Assembly (NCBI GenBank): GCA_026224805.1
Contig: JAMFRN010000257.1
Location: 1 to 34,996, forward strand
Direction of reading: 5' to 3'
Source of the DNA: Nevskia soli
GTDB lineage: Bacteria > Pseudomonadota > Gammaproteobacteria > Nevskiales > Nevskiaceae
Length of the DNA: 34,996 nt
The notes under the pieces are model-generated. The model did no database searches. It saw nothing but the letters and a program-made list of their open reading frames with translations, and was not told the origin of the DNA. The position numbers and the translations under genes were made by a program. Below, piece by piece: positions 8,445-16,445 of the stretch (the first letter of the stretch is position 1; every line of letters begins with the position of its first letter).

Positions 8445-8792
8445 TTACTTCTTGCCGCCGACCGGTGCATCGATATCCGGCACATAGTCCTTCGCCGGCT
8501 GCTGCGAGAACCAGGCGGCGAGCTGCTTGATGTCCGTATCGCTGAGGCCGGTGACCTGGCCGCTCATGATCGGATTCTTGCGTTCGCCGCTCTTGTAGGC
8601 GTGCAGGGCATGCTCGATGTAGGTGTCCTGCTGGCCGGCCAGGTTGGGATACATCGGCTGGGTGGCGATGCCGTTCTCGCCGTGGCAGGCGGCGCAGACG
8701 ATCACCTTGTCGGGCTTGGCCGGTGCATCGGCGTGGGCGGTGGCGACGGCGGCGAGGCCGAGGGCGGCCAGGACAATCTTCTTCATGCTCAT
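8445..8792 (-). CDS. Periplasmic monoheme c-type cytochrome (second of pair)
   Basis: A 115-residue protein with a signal peptide (about 1-21, MKKIVLAALGLAAVATAHA) and one heme-binding CAACH at residues 33-37. The segment NLAGQQDTYIEHALHAYKSG followed by NPIMSG (axial methionine candidate) is typical of class I c4/c553-like domains. The start ATG at 8792 has AAGGA upstream and lies two bases after the previous gene's stop; the ATG at 8786 is also possible. It ends in TAA. It probably carries electrons in the periplasm towards a terminal oxidase or an unseen dehydrogenase; the partner is not in the window. Confidence 0.88.
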   Translation of the reverse strand: MSMKKIVLAALGLAAVATAHADAPAKPDKVIVCAACHGENGIATQPMYPNLAGQQDTYIEHALHAYKSGERKNPIMSGQVTGLSDTDIKQLAAWFSQQPAKDYVPDIDAPVGGKK

Positions 8793-8794
8793 CC

Positions 8795-9127
8795 TCAGTC
8801 CTTCTTTTCCGGGGCCGTCGACAGGTAGGCGGCGATGTCCTCCATGTCCTGGTCGGACAGGGAGCTGGCCTGGGCGTGCATGGTCAGGTGGCCGCGCTGG
8901 CCATCCTTGTATTCCTTCAGCGCACTGACGATGTAAGCGGCATTCTGGCCGCCGAGCTTCGGCACGCGATATTCCGGATACACGTTGTTGTAGTTCGGGA
9001 TGCCGTGGCAGCCGACGCAGGTGTAGAACTTCTGCCGACCTGCTGCCGGGTCGCCATCCGCCTGCGCGACCGTAGCGCACATCAAGGTGGCGGTGAGGGC
9101 CGTAAAGCCCCATCGCACTGCTTTCAT
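8795..9127 (-). CDS. Periplasmic monoheme c-type cytochrome (first of pair)
   Basis: A 110-residue protein with a signal peptide (about 1-23, ending AQA) and a single heme site CVGCH at 37-41. The fold signature is like its neighbour's: PKLGGQNAAYIVSALKEYKDG then HLTMHAQASSLSDQDMEDIAAYL. The two genes look like a tandem duplication, in effect a diheme cytochrome c4 split into two polypeptides. The ATG at 9127 has GGAG eight bases upstream. The insertion IPNYNNVYPEYRVP after the heme motif is characteristic of one branch of this family. It is co-transcribed with the second cytochrome and transcribed divergently from ppx. Confidence 0.88.
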   Translation of the reverse strand: MKAVRWGFTALTATLMCATVAQADGDPAAGRQKFYTCVGCHGIPNYNNVYPEYRVPKLGGQNAAYIVSALKEYKDGQRGHLTMHAQASSLSDQDMEDIAAYLSTAPEKKD

Positions 9128-9396
9128 CGTGGAATCTCCATGGCAAAGCTGCGCGGCCCGGCCGCGAAGTCGGAATATGCTCGTAGAAACGGGGCTTCCA
9201 GTCAATCAGCCGCACTGCACAACGCAGCAACGGCGGCACTTTGAGGCCCCTTGCGCATGGTAGTGGACTTGTCACCGGCGCAACCATGAGCTTCGGTTAT
9301 AGTGCGCGCGAACCCGACCGCAGCGCTTGTCATGCCCTCATCGCCTCGCCATGAACCGGTAGCCCCAGGCCGCTCCGTCAACACGCCGGAGGCTGC

Positions 9397-10941
9397 TTGA
9401 GAAACGGCATCATGCCGCGCCTGCGGCGCACCGCCGGGGTGGCCGCCGGACGCGAATCCGGCGGCGAGGTGGCGGCGGTCGATCTCGGCTCCAACAGCTT
9501 CCACATGATGGTGGCTCGCGAGAGCGGCGGCCAGCTGCAGGTGATCGACCGCCTGCGCGACGCGGTGCGCCTCGGCGCCGGCCTGGATGCGAAGAACCGC
9601 CTCACGCCGGAAGCGCAGGCGCGGGCGCTCGACTGCCTGTCGCGCTTCGGCCAGCGCCTGCAAGGCATCCCGCCGCAGCGGGTGCGCGTGGTCGGCACCA
9701 ATACCCTGCGCCGGATGCAGGACGGCGCGGCCTTCATCGCCACCGCCGAACGCGCGCTCGGCCACGAGATCGAGATCATTGCCGGCGTGGAGGAAGCGCG
9801 CCTGGTCTACAACGGTGTCACCCACGGCATGGGCGCGGCGCAGCCGCGGCGGCTGGTGGTGGACATCGGCGGCGGCAGCACCGAGCTGATCGTCGGCCGC
9901 CTCGGCGAACCCAAGCTGATGGAGAGCACCGCCCTGGGCTGCGTCACCCATACCCAGCGCTTCTTCGCCGACGGCGAGGTGACGCGGGCGCGCATGCGCG
10001 AGGCGCGGCTGGCGGCGCGGGTCGAGCTGGAATTCGTCGAACGCCGCTACCGCGCCGCCGGCTGGGACGTGGCGGTGGGCGCCAGCGGCACCGTGCGCGG
10101 CGCCTGGCGCGTGATGATGGGGCAGGGCTGGACCGACGAGCTGATCACCCGCGAGGCGCTGGACAAGACCCTCGACCTGGCGGTGCGCGCCGGACGGGTC
10201 GATCGCTTCGATTTCCCCGGCCTGCGCGAGGACCGGCGCCCGGTGTTCGCCGGCGGCCTGGCGGTGCTGGCCGGGGTGTTCGACAGCCTGGCGCTGAAGA
10301 AGATGGAAACCTCCGAGTGCGCCCTGCGCGAGGGCGTGATCTACGACTTGCTCGGCCGCCTCTCCGACCGCGACGTGCGCAGCCGTTCGGTGGAAGCGAT
10401 GGCGGAACGCTACGGCGTCGACCGCGGCCACGCCCGCGAGATCGAGCGTTCGGCGCTGAAGCTGCTGGAGCAGGTGGCGCCGTCGTGGAACCTGCAGGGT
10501 GGCGATGCGCCGCGTCTGCTGGCCTGGGCGGCGCTGCTGCACGAGATCGGCCTGGTCGTCGCCCATGACGGCTCGCATCGCCACGGCGAATACATCCTGC
10601 GCCATGCCGAGCTGTTCGGCTTCTCCCTCACCGACCAGAAGCTGCTGGCGGCGCTGGTGCGGCTGCAGCGCGGCAAGTTCACGCAGAGCGCCCTGAAGGA
10701 CCTGCCGGAAGCCTGGAAGGTGCGGGTGCAGAAGCTGGCCATCGTGTTCCGCCTGGCCGTGCTGCTGCACCGCTCGCGCGCCCCCGGCCTGCGCATCCCC
10801 TTGCAGATCGACGCCGCGGCCAAGACTGTACGCCTGGAGTTCCGCCCCGGCTGGCTCGACCGCCACCCGCTGACGCGGGAGGACTTGGAGCTGGAGGCGG
10901 GGTATCTGGAGACGGCGGACTACCGGCTGCGGTTTGCGTGA
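9397..10941 (+). CDS. ppx: Exopolyphosphatase (Ppx/GppA family)
   Basis: Exopolyphosphatase releases phosphate processively from the end of inorganic polyphosphate; some relatives act on pppGpp. The 514-residue protein has the actin-like ATPase-fold motifs AAVDLGSNSFHMMVA (about 26-40) and VVDIGGGSTELIVG (about 155-168), followed by a C-terminal HD-like helical domain (LLHEIGLVVAHDGSHRHGEYIL) as in two-domain proteobacterial Ppx. The TTG at 9397 follows GGAGG by only four bases; the ATG at 9412 is a possible alternative with worse spacing. It converges on ppk1, the enzyme that makes its substrate. A possible -10 element TATAGT lies at 9298-9303, without a clear -35. Confidence 0.94.
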   Translation: MRNGIMPRLRRTAGVAAGRESGGEVAAVDLGSNSFHMMVARESGGQLQVIDRLRDAVRLGAGLDAKNRLTPEAQARALDCLSRFGQRLQGIPPQRVRVVGTNTLRRMQDGAAFIATAERALGHEIEIIAGVEEARLVYNGVTHGMGAAQPRRLVVDIGGGSTELIVGRLGEPKLMESTALGCVTHTQRFFADGEVTRARMREARLAARVELEFVERRYRAAGWDVAVGASGTVRGAWRVMMGQGWTDELITREALDKTLDLAVRAGRVDRFDFPGLREDRRPVFAGGLAVLAGVFDSLALKKMETSECALREGVIYDLLGRLSDRDVRSRSVEAMAERYGVDRGHAREIERSALKLLEQVAPSWNLQGGDAPRLLAWAALLHEIGLVVAHDGSHRHGEYILRHAELFGFSLTDQKLLAALVRLQRGKFTQSALKDLPEAWKVRVQKLAIVFRLAVLLHRSRAPGLRIPLQIDAAAKTVRLEFRPGWLDRHPLTREDLELEAGYLETADYRLRFA

Positions 10942-10942
10942 G

Positions 10943-11087
10943 GTAGGTCGGCTCAAGCCGAAGGCGGAGCCGACATGGGGCCGCAGCGTCGGTTCCGCCC
11001 GCTGACGCGGGCTTGAACCGACCTACAGGCTGGTCGTGCAGTGGCGCATATCGGTTCCGGGCGCTGCGCGCCCTTGAACCGACCCAC
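10943..11087. repeat. Three GTAG-type hairpins between ppx and ppk1
   Basis: Unit 1 (10943-10974) starts GTAGGTCGG and folds GTCGGCTC with GAGCCGAC. Unit 2 (10988-11026) is inverted, ends GACCTAC and contains the stem GCCCGC-tgac-GCGGGC. Unit 3 (11052-11087) has the same orientation as unit 2 with a degenerate end (CCCAC) and the strong stem GGGCGC-tgc-GCGCCC. Units 1 and 2 form an inverted pair. The hairpins lie exactly between the two convergent stop codons and could act as a bidirectional terminator. Confidence 0.8.
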
Positions 11088-11093
11088 ATCTGC

Positions 11094-13211
11094 CTACGCG
11101 CCGCCGGTGATCTCTTCCAGCAGTTTGATCTGCACGCTCTTGGCGCCCGGCTCGCTCGGCGCGCGCTGGTAGGTGCCGTCCTGCTGCAGCAGCCAGCTGG
11201 TGGCGGTGTCTTCGAGGTAGGCGTGGAGCTGGTCGATGATGCGCTCGCGGATCTTCTTGTCCAGCACCGGGAATGCCACTTCGACGCGGCGGAACAGGTT
11301 GCGCTCCATCCAGTCGGCGCTGGACAGGAACAGCTCGGGCTCGCCGCCGTTGGCGAAATAGACCACGCGCGGGTGTTCGAGGAAGCGGCCGATGATGGAG
11401 CGCACGCGGATGTTCTCCGACAGGCCCGGCACGCCCGGGCGCAGCGAGCACATGCTGCGTACGATCAGGTCGATCTGCACGCCGGCCTGCGAGGCCTGGT
11501 ACAGGGCCTGGATCATCTCCGGCTCCACCAGCCCGTTCATCTTGGCGATGATGTGGGCCTTCTTGCCCTTGGCGGCGTGGGCCATCTCGCGCTCGATGCG
11601 GTCGCGCATGCCCTTGGCCAAGGTGAACGGCGACTGCAGCAGGCGGTTGAGCTTGATCACCTTGCCCAGGCTGGTGAGCTGCAGGAATACCGCGTGCACG
11701 TCCTTGCAGATCGCCGGATCGGCGGTGAGCAGACCGTAGTCGGTGTAGAAGCGGGTGGTCTTGGGATGGTAGTTGCCGGTGCCGAGATGGGCGTAGTGCC
11801 GCAGCACGCCTTCCTCGCGGCGCACGATCAGCATCATCTTGGCGTGGGTCTTGTAGCCGACCACACCGTAGACCACGTGGGCGCCGACTTCCTGCAGTGC
11901 TTCGGCCAGGGAGATGTTGTCGGCCTCGTCGAAGCGGGCGCGCAGCTCCACCACCACGGTCACTTCCTTGCCGGCGCGAGCGGCCTGGATCAGCGCCTCC
12001 GCCACCGGCGACTTGGCGCCGGTGCGGTACAGGGTCTGCTTGATCGCCAGGACGTTGGGATCCTTGGCGGCGCTGCGCAGCAGGTCCAGTACCGGGTTGA
12101 AGGAGTCGTAAGGATGCTGCAGCAGGTGGTCATGCTTGCGCATCGCCGCGAACATGTCGCCGGTGAGCGCCTTGGGCACGCGCGGTACGAACGGCGTGTA
12201 TTTCAGCTCCGGCCGGTCGATCAGGTCCGGCAGGGCCATCAGGCGCATCAGGTTGACCGGGCCGTGGCATTGGTACAGGTCGGCCGGGCCCAGGCTCAGC
12301 TCCTCCATCAGGTACAGCGACATCTGCTCGGGGCAGTTATGCGCCACTTCCAGGCGCACCGTGTCGCCCCACTGGCGCTGCGACAGCTCGCCTTCCAGCG
12401 CTTCCAGCAGGTCCTCGGCCTCGTTCTCGTCGACCAGCAGGTCGGAGTTGCGGGTGACGCGGAACTGGTAGCAGCCGTTGGCCTGCATGCCGGGGAACAG
12501 CTCGTCGACGTAGGCGTGGATCACCGACGACAGGAACACGAAATCGCAGGGGCCGGTGCCGGCCACTTCCTTGGGCATGCGGATCAGGCGCGGCAGCGCC
12601 CGCGGCGCCTGCACGATGGCGTAGCCGATATTGCGGCCGAAGGCGTCCTTGCCGGACAGCGAAACGATGAAGTTGAGCGACTTGTTGAGGATGCGCGGGA
12701 ACGGGTGCGCCGGGTCCAGCCCGAGCGGCGACAGCACCGGCAGCAGCTCGTTCTGGAAATAGCTGCGCAGCCAGGCGTCCTGCTCCGGCGTCCACTCGCT
12801 GCGGCGCACGAAGCGGATTTTTTCGCTCGCCAGCGCCGGGATCAGCACCTCGTTGAGCACGCGGTACTGCTCGTCCACCAGGGTGTGGGTGCGGGTGCTG
12901 ACTTCAGCGAACAGCTCGGTCGGGGTGATGCCGTCCTGGCCCACCAGCGGCGTGCCGAGCTTGATCATCTGCTTCAGGCCAGCGACGCGGATCTCGAAGA
13001 ACTCGTCCAGGTTGGAGCAGGAGATGCACAGGAACTTGAGCCGCTCCAGCAGCGGAATCGACTCGTCCTTGGCCTGTTCCAGCACCCGCCGGTTGAATTC
13101 GAGCAGGGACAGCTCGCGGTTGACGAAAGGCGGGATCACTTGCGGCGGGGACGAGGTCATGGCTGGCGTTGCGTCGAGCGCGTTGGGGGATTCAGACGCT
13201 AGTAGATTCAT
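11094..13211 (-). CDS. ppk1: Polyphosphate kinase 1
   Basis: PPK1 polymerises the gamma phosphate of ATP into polyphosphate through a phosphohistidine intermediate. The 705-residue length fits. Seen in order: N-terminal helical domain starting FVNRELSLLEFNRRVLEQA, head domain, and two phospholipase D-like catalytic domains. AHLGTGNYHPKTTRFYTD places the presumed autophosphorylated histidine at about residue 475, and FLEHPRVVYFANGG the second essential histidine near 613. ELRARFDEADNI and VRSMCSLRPGVPGLSENI are further conserved catalytic segments. The ATG at 13211 has no clear ribosome binding site; the in-frame ATG of MTSSPPQV, 17 codons on, is an alternative. It is convergent with ppx. Confidence 0.96.
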   Translation of the reverse strand: MNLLASESPNALDATPAMTSSPPQVIPPFVNRELSLLEFNRRVLEQAKDESIPLLERLKFLCISCSNLDEFFEIRVAGLKQMIKLGTPLVGQDGITPTELFAEVSTRTHTLVDEQYRVLNEVLIPALASEKIRFVRRSEWTPEQDAWLRSYFQNELLPVLSPLGLDPAHPFPRILNKSLNFIVSLSGKDAFGRNIGYAIVQAPRALPRLIRMPKEVAGTGPCDFVFLSSVIHAYVDELFPGMQANGCYQFRVTRNSDLLVDENEAEDLLEALEGELSQRQWGDTVRLEVAHNCPEQMSLYLMEELSLGPADLYQCHGPVNLMRLMALPDLIDRPELKYTPFVPRVPKALTGDMFAAMRKHDHLLQHPYDSFNPVLDLLRSAAKDPNVLAIKQTLYRTGAKSPVAEALIQAARAGKEVTVVVELRARFDEADNISLAEALQEVGAHVVYGVVGYKTHAKMMLIVRREEGVLRHYAHLGTGNYHPKTTRFYTDYGLLTADPAICKDVHAVFLQLTSLGKVIKLNRLLQSPFTLAKGMRDRIEREMAHAAKGKKAHIIAKMNGLVEPEMIQALYQASQAGVQIDLIVRSMCSLRPGVPGLSENIRVRSIIGRFLEHPRVVYFANGGEPELFLSSADWMERNLFRRVEVAFPVLDKKIRERIIDQLHAYLEDTATSWLLQQDGTYQRAPSEPGAKSVQIKLLEEITGGA

Positions 13212-13239
13212 CCGTGATGACCGTTGAGTGACAAACGCC

Positions 13240-13343
13240 AGTGATTAATGGCCAGTGGTTAGTGGTCAGTGTACCGCGCCCCACTTCCCCCGGCCGCAGT
13301 CCCTTTGCCTTTACTAATCACTAACCACTGATCACTAATCACT
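13240..13343. repeat. AGTGATTAGTG-type low-GC inverted repeat
   Basis: The left arm (13240-13271) and right arm (13313-13343) are about 31 bases each, near-complementary, and built from degenerate AGTGATTA / CAGTGGTTAG units of about 10 bases. The right arm runs into TTTTTT (13343-13348), which overlaps the stop codon of the downstream glutathione transferase gene. It fills the gap between ppk1 and that gene; no coding potential is seen. Confidence 0.65.
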
Positions 13344-13346
13344 TTT

Positions 13347-14006
13347 TTACCGTTGCAATATGGTCCTGGCGGCATCCACTACCGCCGCCGGGGCCGAATC
13401 GCCCGGAACCGCCAGCCCGCGCTCCACCGCCGGGCGCTCGCGGATGCGGTTGCGCCAGGCCTGAAGGTTGGGCAGATCGTCGATGGGCACACCCGACCAG
13501 GAGTGGATATTGACCCAGGTGAAATTGGCGATGTCGGCGATGCTGTACTCGTCGCACAGGAATTCGCGGCCTTGCAGGCGCGCTTCCAGCACCCGGTAGA
13601 GGCGCTTGGTTTCGTTCTGGTAGCGGTCGATGGCGGGCTGGTACTGCTCGTGCCAGTAGCGGTGGAACACGTTGGCTTGGCCCTGCATCGGGCCGATGCC
13701 GCCCATCTGGAACATCAGCCACTGGATCGCGGTGGAGCGGCCCTTGACGTCGGCGGGCAGGAAGCGGCCGTATTTTTCAGCCAGATAGATCAGGATGGCA
13801 CCGGATTCGAACACCGCGAAGTCGCCGTTATCGCGGTCGACGATGGTCGGGATGCGGCCATTGGGATTGATTCTCAGATAATCCGCCGTTTTCTGGTGTC
13901 CCCGCGACAGGTCGAGGTGGTGCACGGTATACGGCACGCCCAGCTCCTCCAGCATGATGGAGGCCTTGTGGCCGTTGGGGGTTGCGGCGGTGTAGAGGTC
14001 GATCAA
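13347..14006 (-). CDS. yfcG: Glutathione S-transferase, YfcG/Nu-class-like
   Basis: A 219-residue cytosolic GST. The N-terminus [21 protein letters not shown] has the YfcG/Ure2p-like signature (TPNGHK), where Thr/Asn near residues 9-11 replace the usual Tyr/Ser/Cys; such enzymes act as glutathione-dependent disulfide reductases. [16 protein letters not shown] (about 64-79) is the glutathione gamma-glutamyl binding loop, and the all-helical C-terminal domain contains LQWL-like [17 protein letters not shown] and [13 protein letters not shown]. The start is TTG at 14006 with GGAG six bases upstream. Nothing around it forms an obvious pathway; the next gene upstream on the strand is separated by a GTAG repeat pair. 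Confidence 0.9.
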   Translation of the reverse strand: MIDLYTAATPNGHKASIMLEELGVPYTVHHLDLSRGHQKTADYLRINPNGRIPTIVDRDNGDFAVFESGAILIYLAEKYGRFLPADVKGRSTAIQWLMFQMGGIGPMQGQANVFHRYWHEQYQPAIDRYQNETKRLYRVLEARLQGREFLCDEYSIADIANFTWVNIHSWSGVPIDDLPNLQAWRNRIRERPAVERGLAVPGDSAPAAVVDAARTILQR

Positions 14007-14075
14007 GGCGGACTCCGGAATTGGAAGAGGAATGATTCAAGGTCTTGGGGCCGCGCGTGGCGATTCAAGACACGG

Positions 14076-14151
14076 GTAGGTCGGGTCAAGCTTAGCGGAC
14101 CCGACGGAGCGGCTCGGCCATGTCGGCTCCGCTGCGCTTGTGCCGACCTAC
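14076..14151. repeat. GTAG-type REP-like inverted pair
   Basis: The left unit (14076-14105) begins GTAGGTCGGGTC and folds with GACCCGAC. The right unit (14122-14151) is inverted and ends GCCGACCTAC. On the reverse strand the GTAG head of the right unit includes the TAG stop codon (14148-14150) of the glycerophosphodiesterase gene. Confidence 0.8.
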
Positions 14152-14867
14152 GAATGGCCCAGCTTGAGCGCCCGGTCCGGGTAATCGGTGAACACGCCGT
14201 CCACACCAAGGTCGCGCAGCGCGCGCATTTCCGCCGGATCGTTGACGGTATAGACATAGACCTTGCGCCCATGTTCCTTGGCGTCCGCCACCAGGCGCGG
14301 ATCGACGAACTCGGAAGAGATGTTCACCGCCGTCGCCTGCAATTCGGTGGCGCAGCCGGCCCAGTCCAGCGGCACGCCGCCGAGCAGCACGGCCACCGGA
14401 ATCTCCGGCGCGGCCTGGTGGAATTCCCATAGCTCCGGCAGGTGGAAGGAGGAGACCAGGAAGCGCTCCGCCGGCCAGCCGGCGTCGAGATACTGGCGCA
14501 GCACGCCCGCCACCGCCTCGCCGGTGCCCTCGGCGGTTTTCAGCTCGATGTTGGCGCCGACGCGCTGCTCGATCAGCTCCAGCGCTTCCTCCAGCGTCGG
14601 GATCTGCTGGCCCTTGCCGGCATCGAGCCCGCGTAGGGTGGCGAAGTCGCACTGGTTGAGCGGGCCCTTGCCGTTGGTGGTGCGGTCGAGGGTCAGGTCG
14701 TGGAACACCAGCAGGGCACCCTCGGGATGCAGCTGCACGTCGAATTCGACCCAGTGCGCGCCCAGGCGGATGCCGGTATCCAGCGCCAGCAGCGTGTTCT
14801 CGGGCGCGTGTCCGCGCGCGCCGCGGTGGCCGATGACGAGGAAGTCGCTGTGCTTGCTTGCGCTCAT
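14148..14867 (-). CDS. Glycerophosphodiester phosphodiesterase, UgpQ-like
   Basis: Hydrolyses glycerophosphodiesters (for example glycerophosphoethanolamine) to glycerol-3-phosphate and an alcohol. The 239-residue protein has no signal peptide, so it is cytosolic. GHRGARGHAPENT (13-25) with EFDVQ (about 42-46) and FHDLTLDRTTNG supply the catalytic histidines and metal ligands of the GDPD TIM barrel; NIELK is the third metal-binding strand; the C-terminal VYVYTVND and DGVFTDYPD are family hallmarks. The ATG at 14867 is preceded by GGAGG eight bases upstream. It lies 59 bases after pyk on the same strand and may be co-transcribed with it. The stop codon lies within a GTAG repeat. Confidence 0.92.
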   Translation of the reverse strand: MSASKHSDFLVIGHRGARGHAPENTLLALDTGIRLGAHWVEFDVQLHPEGALLVFHDLTLDRTTNGKGPLNQCDFATLRGLDAGKGQQIPTLEEALELIEQRVGANIELKTAEGTGEAVAGVLRQYLDAGWPAERFLVSSFHLPELWEFHQAAPEIPVAVLLGGVPLDWAGCATELQATAVNISSEFVDPRLVADAKEHGRKVYVYTVNDPAEMRALRDLGVDGVFTDYPDRALKLGHS

Positions 14868-14926
14868 CTTCCAATCCTCCGGTTGTTTCCCCTGCCTTGG
14901 GGCGGCGCGCGCTCCGGCGCGTCGTT

Positions 14927-16348
14927 CTACACGGTGACGATCTTCATCGAATTGGTCCCGCCGGGGCCGTCGAAATCGCCCTTGGTCACCAGCACCCGGT
15001 CGCCGCTGGCGAGCACCTTGCGGTAGACCAGGCAATCGATCGCCTCGGCCACCGGCTTGATGGTTTCCAGTGTGCTGGGTTGGAACGCGACCGGGTAAAC
15101 GCCGCGGCACAGCGCCATGCGCCGGCGCGTGCGCTCGTGTTGGGTCAGGGCGTAGATCGGAATCTGCGTTTCGGCGCGCGACATCATCAACGCGGTGCTG
15201 CCGGATTCGGTCAGCGCGACGATGGCCTTGGCGTGCATATGGCGCGCGGTCCAGGCGGTGGCCATCGCCACCGCCTCGTCGACGCGCTCGAAGTGGCGGT
15301 CGAGCCGTTCGGCGGCGCGCTCGCGCGGCGGCATGGCGCTTTCCGCCGCCACGCAGATGCGGGCCATCGCCTCCACCACCTTCACCGGCCAGCGGCCGGT
15401 GGCGGTCTCGGCGGAGAGCATCACAGCGTCGGTGCCGTCCATTACCGCGTTGGCCACGTCGGACACCTCGGCGCGGGTTGGCTGCGCGTTGGTGATCATC
15501 GACTCCATCATCTGCGTCGCGGTGATGACCATGCGGTTCATCTCGCGCGAGGTGGCGATGATGCGCTTCTGCCAGCCCGGCAGCTCGGCGTCGCCGATCT
15601 CCACGCCCAGGTCGCCGCGCGCCACCATCACCGCGTCCGAGGCGGCGACGATTTCGTCCAGGTTCGGCAGCGCCTCGGCGCGCTCGATCTTGGAGACCAG
15701 CGCGGCGCTGCCGCCGGCGGCCTTCATCAGCGTCCGCGCCTCTTCCATGTCCGCCGCGCTGCGCGGGAAAGAGATGGCGAGGAAGTCGGCTTCAATCGAC
15801 ACCGCGTGGCGCAGATCCTCGCGGTCCTTGTCGGTGAGGGCGGCGGCGGAGAGGCCGCCGCCCTGCTTGTTGATGCCCTTGCGGTTGGACAAGGTGCCGC
15901 CGATCAGCACCACCGTATCGATGCGCGTGCCGGCGGATTGCTCCACCCGCAGCGAGATGGCGCCGTCGTTGATCAGCAGCACGTCGCCGGCCTTCACGTC
16001 CTGGGGCAGCTCGGCATAGGCGCAGCCGACGATGTGCTGGTCGCCGGCACTGGCCCCCAGCGCCGTATCCAGCGCGAAGGGTTGGCCTTCGACCAGCTCC
16101 ACCGGGCCGGCGGCGAAGCTCTCGATGCGGATCTTCGGGCCCTGCAAATCGGCCAGGATGCCGATGTCCAGGCCCATTTCCAGCGCGGCCTTGCGTACCG
16201 CAGCGGCACGGCGGGCGTGGTCCTCGGCCTTGCCATGGGAGTAGTTGAGACGCACCACGTCGACGCCGGCGTGGAGGATGCGCCGCAGCACGGCGGGGTC
16301 GTCGGTGGCGGGGCCGAGAGTGGCGAGAATCTTGGTGCGACGGGTCAT
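14927..16348 (-). CDS. pyk: Pyruvate kinase
   Basis: Last step of glycolysis: phosphoenolpyruvate plus ADP to pyruvate plus ATP. The 473-residue length is normal. [15 protein letters not shown] opens the TIM barrel; VVRLNYSHG is the N-terminal active-site segment (RLNxSHG); the B domain carries [28 protein letters not shown] includes the catalytic lysine; [12 protein letters not shown] and [10 protein letters not shown] are the PEP and cation-binding segments; [15 protein letters not shown] closes the core. The C-terminal domain ends [11 protein letters not shown] chose the ATG at 16348 because family N-termini begin just before RRTKI; an in-frame ATG at 16414 would add 22 unconserved residues. 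No clear Shine-Dalgarno is visible. Divergent from purT. Confidence 0.95.
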   Translation of the reverse strand: MTRRTKILATLGPATDDPAVLRRILHAGVDVVRLNYSHGKAEDHARRAAAVRKAALEMGLDIGILADLQGPKIRIESFAAGPVELVEGQPFALDTALGASAGDQHIVGCAYAELPQDVKAGDVLLINDGAISLRVEQSAGTRIDTVVLIGGTLSNRKGINKQGGGLSAAALTDKDREDLRHAVSIEADFLAISFPRSAADMEEARTLMKAAGGSAALVSKIERAEALPNLDEIVAASDAVMVARGDLGVEIGDAELPGWQKRIIATSREMNRMVITATQMMESMITNAQPTRAEVSDVANAVMDGTDAVMLSAETATGRWPVKVVEAMARICVAAESAMPPRERAAERLDRHFERVDEAVAMATAWTARHMHAKAIVALTESGSTALMMSRAETQIPIYALTQHERTRRRMALCRGVYPVAFQPSTLETIKPVAEAIDCLVYRKVLASGDRVLVTKGDFDGPGGTNSMKIVTV

Positions 16349-16445
16349 CGGATTGGGGGATGGTGAGTTCTTGTTCGGAAGTTTACTTTGCGCCTGTGAC
16401 GGTTGGCGCAGCAAAATACGGCATCTCCTGCCATCTTACGCCGCC

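Noticed and set aside
11013-13202. Very long open frame antisense to ppk1
   Set aside because: It is a high-GC shadow of the real gene: the composition is His/Gln/Leu/Arg-rich without any domain, and the opposite frame is unmistakable PPK1. The same reasoning removes the long frames opposite typA (21852-23906), ppx (9202-10956), the Bat genes and the permuted ATP-grasp gene.
14076-14151. tRNA gene suggested by GC-rich stem and loop
   Set aside because: No acceptor, anticodon or T-loop pattern (no GGTTCGAATCC-like block); the stems match the GTAG repeat family instead. No tRNA or rRNA gene was found anywhere in the window.
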